A stretch of DNA of 64,000 bases from Sorghum bicolor. Lineage: Eukaryota > Streptophyta > Magnoliopsida > Poales > Poaceae. The stretch spans positions 2,635,001-2,699,000 of the forward strand of contig NC_012874.2 of assembly GCF_000003195.3 (NCBI RefSeq), written 5' to 3'. Of the stretch, positions 45,503 through 57,787 are shown piece after piece. Within the stretch, counting starts at the first letter, position 1, and every line of letters begins with the position of its first letter. The notes under the pieces were generated by a model, which saw only the letters and a list, made by a program, of their open reading frames with translations, was not told the origin of the DNA and did no database searches. The translations under genes and the position numbers were made by a program.

Positions 45503-45939
45503 GCAAAATGGGCCAGTACACCGGCGTCTTGTGCTGTGGGACACTGGGACAGGTCGAGTGCACGACAGCACGAGTTGGTTGCGGCGGCGCTCGAGCTCGA
45601 GTACAAGCCGCGCACGACCACGGCACGGCACCTCACCGCTCTCGCGTGCTCGCCGCGGCGGCCGCCGTGCTCGTGTCGTGTCACAGCCAGCAGCTCGCTC
45701 CGACGACCTCCGATCCGTGCCGCCTACGAAACCACCACCCGTCCGGATCCTCCAGGATATATACCAGCCAGCTAGTCATCCCCTTGCTGGCTGCTGCCTT
45801 TTCCAAATCCACTCACATTTTCCACATCCACCGTCGATTTAACACAGTCCCCCGCCGCCGCCGCCCGCCCGTCCGTCCCCTCCTAAACCCCGCGACGACC
45901 CTGAGCGAGCCCGAGCCGAGTCCCCGGCGACCAACCACC
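45503..45939 (+). promoter_or_regulatory. Promoter and 5' UTR of the IPMS gene
   Basis: GC-rich DNA lies between the hAT-like MITE and the ATG. A TATA-like GGATATATACC occurs near 45755, about 180 bp before the start codon, which suits a plant promoter. An upstream in-frame open stretch exists but does not resemble IPMS, so translation is placed at 45940. Confidence 0.45.
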
Positions 45940-48900
45940 ATGGCCTTCACCGCTAAACCCTACTGCTCAACCCCCACCAAACCCCCCACCCTCTCCGCCC
46001 GCGCCCCGCGCTCCGCCCATGGCCTATCCGCCGCCGCCGCCGCAACCCCGAGCACCGTCCGCCTCCGCGCGTTCGCCCAGCGCATCCGGGCGCAGTCGCA
46101 GCAACAGCAACAGCGGCGGCGGCGGCCCGAGTACGTGCCGCACCGCATCGACGACCCAAACTACGTGCGCATCTTCGACACCACGCTCCGCGACGGGGAG
46201 CAGTCCCCGGGAGCCACCATGACGAGCGCCGAGAAGCTGGTGGTCGCGCGGCAGCTGGCCCGGCTCGGCGTCGACATCATCGAGGCGGGGTTCCCGGCGT
46301 CCTCCCCCGACGACCTCGACGCCGTGCGCTCCATCGCCATCGAGGTCGGCAACCCGGTGGAGGAAGGCGCCCACGTGCCCGTCATCTGCGGCCTCTCGCG
46401 GTGCAACAAGAGGGATATTGATGCCGCCTGGGAGGCCGTCAGGAACGCGCGCAGGCCCCGGATTCATACCTTCATCGCCACCAGCGAGATCCATATGCAG
46501 CATAAGCTTAGGAAGACGCCTGAGCAGGTCGTTGCTATTGCTAAGGAGATGGTGGCGTATGCACGCAGCCTTGGGTGCCCTGATGTCGAATTCAGCCCTG
46601 AGGATGCCGGCAGGTACGGCTCTTCACAGGTTATTGGTGTATCCAGATTACATTTTGGTTGGTCTTGCCCAATTTTACTTGTGTAAATGGAATGCAAAAG
46701 TATCCGTTTTCCCCTGATTTGGTTAAGGCTGTGGCCTGATAGATTTCACTTTGCCAATTGTCTTCCAGGTCAAATCGAGAATTCCTGTATCATATACTGG
46801 AGGAAGTCATTAAAGCTGGGGCAACTACTCTTAATATCCCAGACACTGTCGGATACACTCTTCCTTATGAATTTGGGAAGTTGATTGCTGACATAAAGGC
46901 AAACACTCCTGGAATTGAAAATGCTATCATTTCCACTCATTGCCAGAATGACCTTGGTCTTGCAACTGCCAACACATTAGCGGTACTACCTTTTCCTTAT
47001 TTGTTTCTATTCTATATAATTTATTATCATTTGTCTACTCTTTAACCGGGTTACTAATTTGACTTGCCTTTAGGGCGCTCGTGCAGGAGCACGACAGTTA
47101 GAGGTGACTATTAATGGTATTGGTGAAAGAGCTGGAAATGCTTCGTTGGAAGAGGTGAGCTCATTCATGTAGTTGCTATATTATATGCTGATATACCTTA
47201 CAAAATAGTGTATGATGGATTTTGGAAAGGAATTTAAATTGGCTTGATAGAGTGTTTTTACATGCCTAACATTTTCTGATCCCCTGTTCAGGTTGTCATG
47301 GCAATTAAATGTCGTGGGGAGCTCTTAGATGGTCTATATACGGGAATCAATTCCCAACATATTACTTTGACAAGCAAAATGGTACAATAATTGTCTTTTT
47401 GGTTTGTTTTACCTCTTCTGAATTTTTCAGATGACTGAAATTTCTGTGGCAAATGCTCTAATTATTGTAGGTACAAGAGCACAGTGGACTTCATGTACAA
47501 CCACATAAAGCTATTGTTGGTGCCAATGCCTTTGCTCATGAAAGTGGAATTCATCAGGTAAACATATTCAGCCTCCTTGTTAACATCAACCTTTTGGAAT
47601 TGTAGTTGTGGTGGGTTGGTTGTTTCCAAATCCTTAGCATTGATCCTTTTCACCTCTTCAGTGATTGGTTCTCAACTTTTAGATAATTATTTTCGCCTTT
47701 GTGATGGATCAATCATGGTTTCACCTTGCATCATTGCTCTGAACCTCTGAGATATATAATCTTTTTAACTGATGATATCAGTGACGGATGATTTAACTAT
47801 TTGTATAAACTGTGTTGATTATAGACTGGAATGGTTCTTCATGTTTACTTTTCTTTTGCTTTACTTTTATACAGGATGGGATGCTTAAGTACAAGGGAAC
47901 ATATGAAATAATATCGCCTGATGATATTGGTTTAACACGTGCGAATGAATTTGGTATTGTTCTTGGGAAACTCAGGTATTATGCAACCTACCATCCCCTC
48001 TTGACTTCATTTTCTCCAATATTCTGTGTGATGTCTCAATTGGATTTCTCTTACCAACTTTCTACTTTTTTACTTTTGCCTGAATTTAGTATGCATCCTC
48101 TAACTAAACAGCCACAGATGCTTAGATTTTGAACGCTTATGTATTTGGCTACTAAATAGGTATTAACTGTTGGTGACATTCGTATAGGTATAGGTAATGT
48201 TACAAAAAAATTGGTAGTAGGGTAATGATGTAAACCATTACACTTAAGTCACACCATAGGCATAGAACCTCTAATTCTGTAATTACGCAATGATGTGTTA
48301 TATTCTTAATCTTGAACCTGATCATTTAATGTGGCAAATGTTTGGTCTTCCATTATTATTATCATGTTTATGCATCTAGGATTGTTGGTTTGGTATAGTT
48401 TTCTACACTTCTAGCTTAGCTGAATTAGATATTTCGTGCTAAAATACAATTGGACAGGCATAAATTGGTAAAATAAGTCAAATTTTAGAATCTCATCCAT
48501 AGTAATGTACTAATGTTTTCTGTTCTTGCTGTCCAGCGGAAGACATGCAGTGAGATCTAAGCTAGTGGAGGTACAACTTGAATATTTCTTTGTTTTTCTT
48601 GCTACAAGTCTACAGCTAGAGGTCTTTCATTTCAGTTCTTACTGTTACTGAATGGCATCCTTGTTTTTCCAAACTTGTAGCTTGGATATGAAATCAGTGA
48701 CAAGGAATTTGAAGATTTCTTTAAACGCTACAAAGAGGTTGCAGAGAAGAAAAAGGTGACTCTTTGCTTAAGTATACTTTGGTCTATTGCTTGTGATACT
48801 TTGTACCCTTCAATTATTGTCTTTCTAAAAATTACATGCAATTGATTAATAACTTTCACCTTTTTATTTGCCATGAACTTTTTTCTCTGCATTTTTATTG

Positions 48901-50395
48901 AATTGTTACATTTCTATTGAGGACTGCTTGCTCTCATGCTCAACTTAATTCATCAAATCTTGATTATAATTTGTAGCTGTAATTTCTGATATGCATTACA
49001 CATTGAAACTCACCAGTTAGTTCACCATTTGCAGCGTGTAACTGATGAAGACATAGAAGCGTTATTGTCAGATGAGATATTCCAGCCTAAGGTTATTTGG
49101 TCCCTTGCTGATGTACAGGTATAACTGAGCTGCAGTTGACTAAATTTTGGTTAATAGAAACATGATATTCTAAGCTTGAAATGCTATGCATCCCTTGCAG
49201 GCAACATGTGGAACACTTGGCTTATCTACAGCAACAGTGAAACTGATAGCACCAGATGGAGAGGAGAAAATAGGATGTTCAGTTGGAACAGGTCCAGTTG
49301 ATGCAGCTTACAAGGCTGTTGACCAAATAATCCAGGTTAGATGCTTTTGGGATCTTGATCTGTCTTGCATTGGTACATGATCTCTAACAAGATGAAATAT
49401 TGTTCCATTATGTTTTGGTTATGAAACTACTTATATCTGGTGAACCTGTAGTTTATTATCGTCACTATAAACCCACTAAAATGCAATGTTTACTGGATTC
49501 ACATGAAATTTATCACCAGCAGATGAATCTCATGAGAAAGGATACACTGGTTCGATGTTAAAAGCGAAATCGCATATCGATAGCAGCATGAGTTGATGTA
49601 ATGATTTATGTGGTTATATGTTAGCAGGTAGAGAAAGAAATGAAAGTGTCAGTTGAGCTACTTGGGAAGGTTCCAAGGGCCATTTCAATGCTGTGGTATC
49701 ATGTAATGTGGCATGAGATAGATATTCTATCAACAATACTTTCCGACTTTGGCTTTGAGAAATTGTGCGTCTTCTGAAATAGTGTCTAATTCGGGTGGTG
49801 TGCATTTTGATTAGAAAATGACGGGAGGTGTCAAAAAGTGTTTTATCAACATGGTTTGCCACCTATCAGTTTGGAGTAGAGAAATACAAATGGACCAAGT
49901 CACTGACTGGTGCAGCCAGGATTAGGCTCTAATGCATCAACTCAATTATTTTGTTTCAGTGACTACCGTTGGATCAAAATCAAGAGAAATCTAATAAGAC
50001 TTGCTATCTGCAGATTCCAACTGTTCTCCGAGAATATGGTATGACTTCAGTCACAGAGGGCATTGACGCTATCGCGACAACTCGAGTGGTTGTCACTGGA
50101 GATGTGACCAACAACTCCAAGCATGCCTTGACTGGTCAATCTTTCAACCGCTCCTTCAGGTTATAGTCCATCCAAATCCGTTTTCATTTATTCCATGCTT
50201 CTGCCATCCCCTTCTTCTCTCTTATAAGTCTTAACAAATATCTATATTTTCAGTGGGAGCGGGGCAGCTATGGACATCGTTGTGTCCAGCGTCAGAGCTT
50301 ACCTGAGTGCCCTGAACAAGATGTGCAGCTTTGCTGGTGCTGCGAAAGCCAGCAGCGAGGTACCTGAGAGCGCAAGCGTTCAACGCACAGAGTGA
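45940..50395 (+). CDS. 2-isopropylmalate synthase, chloroplastic
   Basis: The enzyme condenses acetyl-CoA with 2-oxoisovalerate, the committed step of leucine synthesis, in the chloroplast. Twelve exons join with consistent phases to 620 aa: 45940-46613, 46769-46982, 47074-47154, 47292-47381, 47471-47557, 47875-47975, 48537-48570, 48681-48755, 49035-49118, 49201-49335, 50014-50159, 50254-50395. Residues 1-60 are Ser/Ala/Arg-rich, as in a transit peptide. The catalytic TIM barrel starts at [13 protein letters not shown] (79-91). The metal-binding segment [14 protein letters not shown] and [11 protein letters not shown] follow, then HESGIHQDGML. The C-terminal half has the LeuA regulatory domain ([41 protein letters not shown]), which binds leucine for feedback inhibition. 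Its presence argues for IPMS rather than the shortened methylthioalkylmalate synthases of Brassicales. The start at 45940 (CACCATGG context) was chosen for the transit peptide. No breaks were seen. Confidence 0.93.
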
Positions 50396-51056
50396 GCTTG
50401 GCGCTCCTCTTTGTTCCCATGTGGGCTTGGCGACGTAAGAGCTTGAGCAACTGTTATAGAGTGTATGTCGTTTCAGTAACAGGCTGTTCAATATTGGGGT
50501 TTTCCCTTGTCAGTGTGGAGTGATTGTGCTGTTCTATTTTGGAGGATAGTCCCTTTAGCTTAGAACATGCAGGAAATTTTGGCCCTATGTAGTGTACAAT
50601 TTGTGCCTTATATGAACCATACTTTCAATAATGAAATAATATTAGGGTCCATCCAGCCACCCATATCTACCCCAACTTTGTTGGGTTTTTTCGTCTGAAA
50701 ATCCAACGTACCGGAGTTAACATAAACTCCCTTGTTTTCATTTGTTATCCCACTCGGCTCACCTTCCACATAATTTCCTCCCCTTCATCTATAATCAAAT
50801 AAATACCAGACCATTTGTTGAGATTATGTGTTTAGATAAAGAGAGATTTGGTCAGGATCATTGCGTTTGTTTTTTTCTTTTCCATTTGTTTTTTAGTTAC
50901 ATGTATATATGCAATGTACACTCACATACACACATATAAGCTCTTATAGATGAAAACGGTCGGGGAAAGCCAAAATCATTTATATTTACATTTTTTTTAC
51001 GGAAGTGAAACAAAAATGCCAGAAACAAATGTGGCGCTGATATGGGAATATATAAG
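50396..51056. other. 3' UTR of IPMS and spacer
   Basis: The first 250 bp are the likely 3' UTR; AATAATGAAATAAT at about 50628-50641 may serve as the polyadenylation signal region. No further gene was seen. Confidence 0.4.
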
Positions 51057-51386
51057 AACAAGTGCAATAATACACATCAGCTTGTCTTATAGCAACACAT
51101 CAGCAAATGTATGCGGATGAGAGAGAAATCGTAGGAGACAAGTTGCTTAGCGCGCGCTACATGTAGTGCCGAGCACCAGCAGGAAAGGTACGGCTCCCAA
51201 GCTTGCCATCACGTACTGTCGCGCACGGTTGTTGCCTCTTTGAGCGAATAAAAAGGAGATGATGAGTGGGTCCCACTAAATTAAAAAATATATTTAGATT
51301 AGCAGACTAGATTAGATTGTTGTGCAACTTGTCTCATGTTCTTGTCTGTGGCTAGCTTATAGCCAAGCTTATTAAACTTGCTCTAA
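51057..51386. mobile_element. MITE, about 330 bp, ends AAGTGCAATAATA / TTATTAAACTTGCTC
   Basis: The left AACAAGTGCAATAATACAC is mirrored, imperfectly, by the right AAGCTTATTAAACTTGCTCT. Both arms also carry AGCTTGTCTTATAGC-like and GCTTATAGCCAAGCT-like text. The superfamily and target duplication are not clear. Confidence 0.55.
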
Positions 51387-51419
51387 CAGATATGTATTCG
51401 TCGATATACGGTAATTGTA

Positions 51420-53010
51420 GAGAGCACTGTGCCATATAGTGGGTAGACATGTGGAAGACGGTAGGACAGTATGTATTGCGAGTCATGACTACTGACTACA
51501 GAGTGTGGTGACTAGGAATGAGAATGAGACCCATGGTTGCAGCATTGGGCGAGCATTTGGGATTTAGGTCAACTAAAGATTGTAATCGGTCTTTGTTCTT
51601 TTAAAGAAAAGAGTATAAATAAACATATGTAAATTTCTTAAACAGCTAGAAATGTAAAAACCATAGCCATTCCTATATTTATGGTTTTAGTTACCATTTA
51701 CATTTTTTAATAATAATTATAATAAACTCTCAAATATGAGCTTAGGTAAAGAATATTTACCATTTCCGCTTCGTCCCACACACATCAACCTAATAGTCAA
51801 TCTTCAAAGACATGAGGTAGGTTGCTAGAGTGTGTTCTCGTATTATCTTGTATTATTGTAGCAGAGCTGTAGGAGGTGGTCATGCATGGTGGTGAAGTTC
51901 TAGTGCAAGGAGCCCCTTCGAGGGTTGTTAAGAGGCGGTGGCATGTGTTTGGCATGATCTATATCTATGATATGGTGGCTAGGTTGAGAATAAGGGCAAT
52001 GTAGGTTGCTAGAAATATGATGCATTAGCCAAATCTCAAAGGACGTGGACAACTTAGTGTAGCCCAAGATAGTAATTGTGTATTGGCTTAGCAACTTGCA
52101 ACAAAGTATGGTGGCTAACCTGATGTGGAAGGGGTTAGTTTGTAGGACATCATGGACAAATAGCATGTGCCAACAATGGTACATGTGCTATGTCTTACAG
52201 AAGAATGTGGTTACGTACAAGGGTGGCTCGGTAGCAATGATGATGGCATATGCCAATATGATGCCTTTGTCTTTGTATTACAGTGGTGATCGACATGTAG
52301 AGTGGTGCTTTTGGAGTAGCGATAGACGTGCAATCCATCTATCGTTTCGCTAGTGTTGTACAATAGTGTAGACTTGTCATCTGATAGTGTTATGTGGTGC
52401 ATGTTGAGGCCTCAATTCAACAAGACGTCGTTGTTGTTTTATTTCTTTCATTGCTTATGGTTGTTAACTTAGCTTTGTTGTTTTTAGTCCTTATTTATTA
52501 AGAACAGCCCCAACAAGCCTCTAATTGGAGGCCCCACCTACTCTTGGTGTTGAGGGGCAAAAGTCTTACTCTAGTAAAACCACTACTTAGTCTTTCAAGA
52601 ATAGGAGGCCCTTGGATCAACCCTAATCCCTGATTCTCATGACTATCGAAGGCCCTTACTTTAAGCTTTGCTCACTAGCCTCCTCCTTGATGTCGGTAGT
52701 ACCCTGATCTCCACTTGCCCCCTAGGTAAGTCTAACCTTTATGAAATTTGGTGAACATTTATTCAATATGTTTGTACATGAATTTTGTTACCCATGGATG
52801 TGTCAACTAAATGTCAATTTGGGGTATGAAATGTGAATTCGAGCATTTGTTTGTGAATATTTTTGAGACTATCAATTCCTATGTCACTTTTTATTTCCAC
52901 TTGATCTACCACTTTAGAGGTGTTTTAATTATTGCAGATGATGAACATTTAATTGAACAGTGGTGGGATTATGTATGAGTTCGGATAGAATGTGAGATGG
53001 TGTCAGACCA
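51420..53010. repeat. Segmental duplication copy A (non-coding)
   Basis: This 1.6-kb stretch matches 54900-57330 in order. Shared anchors are ATGGTTGCA, GACATGAGGTAGGTTGCTAGAGTG, CAACAATGG, TTGAGGCCTCAATTCAAC, CCACTACT(T/C)AGTC, CTAGGTAAGTC, AATATGTTTGTAC and AACAGTGGTGGGATTATG. Copy B follows a RING-H2 gene; copy A has no RING frame upstream. Divergence is substantial, so the event is old. No gene was recognised inside. Confidence 0.75.
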
Positions 53011-53141
53011 AAATACTAGCTAAGTGTAGAAAATCTTTTTTAAAAAATAAAACTATACAAGTCATATACCAAGTGGACTGTAAAGCTTGACACACATCCC
53101 AAAACAAGATCCAACGGTCGCATGTGTAGGAGTACGAGCCC

Positions 53142-53212
53142 TTAAGGCCAGTCTCAATGCATAGTTTTATGATACAGTTAACAATACTATAAACTAGGTA
53201 ACCGAGCCACAT
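53142..53212. mobile_element. Truncated GGCCAGTCTCAATG-family Tourist-like MITE
   Basis: GGCCAGTCTCAATGCATAG, then ACAATACTATAAACTAG and CCGAGCCACATGA, match the third segment of the compound element near 10680-10740. Only one end remains. Confidence 0.6.
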
Positions 53213-53430
53213 GACGGTAAAGTGACTCTCTCTCCCCCCTCCATCTTGCCCATGGCCGCAGGCGATTTGTCCATTATTACACCTGTTCTTATAGCTCCAT
53301 TGTTCTGTTCAGTTTGAGCCGCTTTTGCCTGGTTGTTCTTTTTTTTTTAAAAAAAAGTCTCTACGTGAGCTTCCTTGAGCTAGATGATCGATGATGAAAA
53401 TTCATTCACCTCCATGAGTCATGACGCCGC

Positions 53431-54033
53431 CAGCGACGGTCCTAGGATTTCGAGGGCCCTCTGGCGAGCTCGTCGCGACGGTCTCTCTAGTCTATAATAT
53501 ATAGGCTAATTTTATTTGTAAAGGGAAACCAAATATAATAATATATTTAAAATTAAATATGTCTGATAATTATCAATAGCGAAAAACAATGTAGATTAAA
53601 AACAATATATTTATACTTTTAGAACTAATATGATTACCTTGAGAAAAAAACAGAACTCCGTCATATTCATTGCTTCTTATACAAATATACTTCTTCGGAC
53701 ATTTCTTGATGCAAAAATCATCGAGAACGGTATTAAGATCAATAGTGTCCAAGATATCCCTCTCGATGGTGCATATAGCCAAACCATTTAACCTTTCTTG
53801 TGACATAGTTGATCTCAAATAGTTCTTCAACAACTTCAATTTTGACAAACTTCTTTCGGCCGAAGCTACAGTCACTGGTACAGTTAAAAGAATTCGATAG
53901 GCAACTAAAACATTTGGATAGCAATCTGCATTCATAATAAACTTAAGAATCTCAGGCGATGACATCATAGAATCTGGCAAAGCCACATGCAACACCTTTA
54001 ATTCTTGGGAAAAAAAGTCATTGATCTCAACAG
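53431..54033 (-). mobile_element. 3' end of a hAT transposon with the transposase dimerisation domain
   Basis: The terminus CAGCGACGGTCCTAGGATTT at 53431 is a hAT-like end. On the minus strand, from about 54033 down, the frame encodes a hAT C-terminal dimerisation region: YPNVLVAYRILLTVPVTVAS, then AERSLSKLKLLKNYLRS and MSQERLNGLAICTIERDILD. The frame continues to a stop at 53573. The catalytic RNase-H-like part and the other terminus are missing. The frame stays open past 54033 through RING1 upstream DNA by chance. Confidence 0.85.
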
Positions 54034-54300
54034 TACGTGACGGCCGTGGTAGGCCTTCAAGGTGTAGCACAGGACGTACGAACTGGCCGGAGGCAGAGGA
54101 CGGTAGCGCCGCCGGAATCCTCTCCGGATTCCGATTGCCCGAAGTGGAAAGGACGCCCATGGCCGACCCGGTCTCGGAACCGGATTTGCCGACCTGTAGA
54201 CACATCCGGATCCGGCCACGCCTAGTCTTATATATGGCCGGCCCGTTCATCCTCTCCGGCCGCCACCATACCGGTGCAGTGCAGGGAGAGCGAGATCAAG
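54034..54300 (+). promoter_or_regulatory. Upstream region of RING-H2 gene 1
   Basis: From about 54100 this matches the upstream region of RING-H2 gene 2 (for example GGACGCCCATGGCCGACCCGG in both; 57612 for gene 2). The hAT remnant abuts it at 54033, so the original promoter has been partly replaced or displaced. The distance from the hAT remnant to the ATG is about 270 bp. Confidence 0.5.
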
Positions 54301-54822
54301 ATGGACGCCGACGGCAGCAGCTCCGGCGGCGTTTCCTCGACGTCCGCCACCGACCAGCAGGGGCCTCGTGCGGACCCCGAGCTGCCGCAGCAGACGGACG
54401 GCGTCTATGTCATCGCCTTCACGCGTAACCTCGCTCCCATAGCGCCTTCCAGGGTGAGGATGCAATTAGGCCGAAACGACATGGAACCTACCGTCATCTT
54501 CCTCGAGTCTCGCGACGGCGACGGCGACGCTGACGCCGGAGCGCACGACGACGCGCACGGCGGGTTATTCGGCTTCGGCTTCGGCGCCGTCCCGGCATCC
54601 GGCGTGGCCATGGCCTGTCTGCCGGAGACGACGGTGGGCGAGGCGAAGGAGAGAGGGGAGTGCGCGGTGTGCCTGGAGGAGTACGAGGCCGGCGACGCGC
54701 TGAGGACGATGCCGTGCGCGCACGGCTTCCATGAGCGCTGCATCTTCGGCTGGCTCCGACTCAGCCGCCTCTGTCCGCTCTGCCGCTTCGCGCTGCCGCC
54801 TGAGGAGGGGCACGGAGGCTGA
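54301..54822 (+). CDS. RING-H2 finger protein 1, probable E3 ubiquitin ligase
   Basis: An intronless 173-aa protein. The RING-H2 domain occupies residues 121-161, with zinc ligands C121, C124, C139, H141, H144, C147, C158 and C161 (CAVCLEEYEAGD, MPCAHGFHERC, CPLC). The preceding CLPETTVGE segment is common in plant RING-H2 proteins. No transmembrane segment is evident, so it is not of the ATL class; the N-terminus is Ser/Asp-rich and poorly conserved. Such proteins recruit E2 enzymes and transfer ubiquitin to targets; the target here is unknown. The start at 54301 (AAGATGGACG) matches the homologous start of gene 2. Another in-frame ATG lies nine codons upstream. All zinc ligands are present, so it is likely functional if expressed. 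Confidence 0.87.
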   Translation: MDADGSSSGGVSSTSATDQQGPRADPELPQQTDGVYVIAFTRNLAPIAPSRVRMQLGRNDMEPTVIFLESRDGDGDADAGAHDDAHGGLFGFGFGAVPASGVAMACLPETTVGEAKERGECAVCLEEYEAGDALRTMPCAHGFHERCIFGWLRLSRLCPLCRFALPPEEGHGG

Positions 54823-54899
54823 GTCGACGACGATGGCGGCGGCACATTGGATAGTACCTTCCGAACTCCGATTCATGTTTGTAACGACTCAACATGCAT

Positions 54900-57330
54900 G
54901 GCGGAGAGGATGGACATATGGAAGATAAGTAGTATGGCTTGTATAGCCGGTCATGATTACCGATTATATGAAGTGTGGTGCTGAGGAATTTGAATGAGGC
55001 GGCGGCTATGGTTGCAACTTTTTTTTTTGTTGCAACATATGGAGCGGCTGGCTTAGAGCAACTCTAACATATATGCTATCTATATTCTTTAGGCTATTTT
55101 TATATTTTTAAAGTAAAAATTAAAGGTCAATAGTGTACTATCTGGTTTACTAAAATAACAAGTTTGTTATTCCTAAACTTTCGCTTTGTTCTCACTAGCC
55201 ATTGTTTCATGCTTTCCTTCGCTACTTAAAATTTCGAGTATAGTATTTTTTTTTGTTGATTTGATTCCTTCCTCCTCTCCTTTTCTTTTCTTCCTATACA
55301 AAGGTCATTGTGGAACTCTGTGCTTTGAGTGAGTTTTTTATTTTACACAATGACTAAATCTTATAGTTTAGAATAAAATTTTATCTAATCTCTTGGAGAT
55401 GCTCTTAGGCGATCTAAAGATTGTAGTTGGCCTATTTATGTTTTGTGAAGAAGACGATATAAACATTATGGTAATTAAATTGCTTAAATAGTTGGAAACC
55501 TAAAACCACAACCATTTCTATATTTGTGGTCTTAGTTATTATATTTTTCATTTTATGAGAAAAGAATAAATTCTCAGCTTAATTAAATGATGTTTTCAAC
55601 CTACACATACCTTGCCCTAATAGTCAATTTCCATAGACTTGAGGTGGGTTGCTAGAGTGCGTTCTCTCATTGCCTTGCATTGTGGCAGCGGGTGGTCCTA
55701 CTCCTACATAGTAGTGGTGGATCCGACACGATGTTTCATCCAATTGATATCTATGATATGATGGCCAGGCTGAGGGCAATTTAGATTGCTTGAGAGCTAC
55801 GATGCATTGACATATGGTACTTGTGTATTGGCTTGATGGCTTATAACGGAGTATGGTAGCTAACCCGAATGGCAGGGGTAAGTTTAGTATAGGACATCAT
55901 CGACAAACGATGCAAGTGGCAACAATGGCACAAGTTCTATATGGCTTAGAGCCAGTGGCGGATGTAGAATAAGATTGAAGGAGGGACTGATCTCTTCTTT
56001 TTCCTATATTTCTCTTTATTTTTTTCTTTCCTCCACCTCTTCTTTTCGTTCACCCTCCTATATTTCTATTGATGCACAAGGTGTAGGGGGGCTGGAGCCT
56101 CCCTAGCCCCCCTTTAGATCCGCCCCTGCTTAGAGCTTACTAGAATGGGTGGATGGCTTGGTGTTTGTTGGTAATGACGACACAAGCAATGACGATGTCG
56201 TGTCAACATGATTCCTTTATGTTTTCTGTGACGATGCTCTAGCATGGTGACTGACATTTGGTGGTATGGTGCTTCTGGAGTGGCATTGGATGTGCAACCA
56301 CCTTATTCCTTCGCTAGTGTAGAGATGTTTGCAATACATGTTGAGGCCTTAATTCAACTAGATGTCATTGTTGTTTTATTTTTTTCATTGATTGCAGTTG
56401 TTAGCTTAGCAAGCATCCCTGTTTTAGTCCTTTAATAGCAGCTTCTGCAAATACTAGGTGTATGGGTCTCACATACTTTTGGCAATTGAGTAGCAAAAAC
56501 ATTATTATAGCAAGACCACTACTCAGTCCCTCAAATGTAGGAAGTCTGCGGATCACCCTCAAACCCTTATTCCCACGATTCTCTTTGATTGGATTCACTA
56601 GTTGGAACCATCTCCCCACCGCTAGTAGTTGGACCTTTACTCCACCGCTGCCTGATTTTGCCCCTTAGGTCAAACCCTAGGTCATGCCTCCCACCTCTAG
56701 ATTTACATGCTTCAATTGCCCCCAAACTAGACCTAGCTTTGACTCTTTGTGTTACATGTGCCCACTACCAAGGTCTAGCATCAAGCTCCAACCTGCTCCT
56801 TAGCTCCACCAATACTTTTTTTGCCAAGGGAAAGCGTATTATATTAAAAATCAACACAATACATCCCTAAATTACATGTCAAAAAAATCTAAATAAAAAA
56901 TACATAATATTCTATCCAAATTCTTCTATCTTGTTCTTCCCAGTGGCATCACCAAACGCCAGAGCCAAAACATAGTCCTTACACTATATTCAAAGACCAA
57001 CCCCCAAAACATTGGACGGCCCCATCGATACCTTGGCTTCTACCCAACTCTAGGTAAGTCCGTATCATTTTTTATGCAAACTTATTCAATATGTTTGTAC
57101 TTGGATGTTTCTATATAAACCCATGGATGTGTTGACTAAATGTCAACTTGGAGTGCGAAATGTGAATTCGAGTGTGGGAGTTTGTTTGTGAATTTATTTG
57201 AGACTATTCATTCCAATGTCATTTTTTATTGCCAATTTATTTTTGTCACTTTATGTGTGTATCTAATTGTTGTAAATGATTTTGATGGATGATGAAGATT
57301 TAATTGAATAGTGGTGGGATTATGAACAGT
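54900..57330. repeat. Segmental duplication copy B (non-coding)
   Basis: The partner of 51420-53010, longer because of insertions, including the hAT MITE at 55953-56128 and a stretch at about 56815-57000 beginning TTTTTTTGCCAAGGGAAAGC. The latter resembles the reverse complement of a plant LINE 3' end, but this is uncertain. No gene was recognised. Confidence 0.7.
55953..56128. mobile_element. 176-bp hAT MITE with perfect 8-bp target duplication
   Basis: The left end CAGTGGCGGATGTAGAATAA and the right end TTTAGATCCGCCCCTG are inverted. CTTAGAGC is duplicated exactly at 55945-55952 and 56129-56136. The corresponding site in copy A (near 52190) has no insertion. Confidence 0.9.
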
Positions 57331-57787
57331 TAATTGATTTGTATTCTATTCGTTTAAAATTATAAGACATTTTGACTTTTCTAGATATATTGCTTAATTT
57401 GAAACATACATGGAGTATAAACTACATATTACAGTTTGACTTGATGTATAGTATTAAAAAGAGAGAATACATGTACTATGGGTGAAAAGAAATAGAGGAT
57501 GAGGTATGGGACTTGATGTAGTATCAAAAAGTAGAAGCCAGGACGGGGAGCCGCCGCCGGAAGCCCGGAATCCTTCTCCGATAGTCCGATCCCGATTGCC
57601 CAGAGTGCAAAGGACGCCCATGGCCGACCCGGCCGGGCTCGGAATCGAATTTGCCGGCCTCCCACGGCCACGCATCGTTCCTGTTACAACTACCCGGCCG
57701 GCCCGTTCATCTTCTCCGGCCGCGCGGTAGCTGCCTAGCTTCTTGTCCGCCTGCCTCCGGTGCAGGCGTGCAGCGAGTTCAAGAGAT
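57331..57787 (+). promoter_or_regulatory. Upstream region of RING-H2 gene 2
   Basis: From about 57550 it matches the region upstream of gene 1. Further upstream (57355-57480) is AT-rich with a Stowaway-like look (TTTAAAATTATAAGACATTTTG). No definite TATA box was assigned. Confidence 0.45.

Noticed and set aside
45433..45939. N-terminal extension of the IPMS frame by 169 codons
   Set aside because: It begins inside the hAT-like MITE and lacks family likeness; the CACCATGG start at 45940 gives a normal transit peptide.
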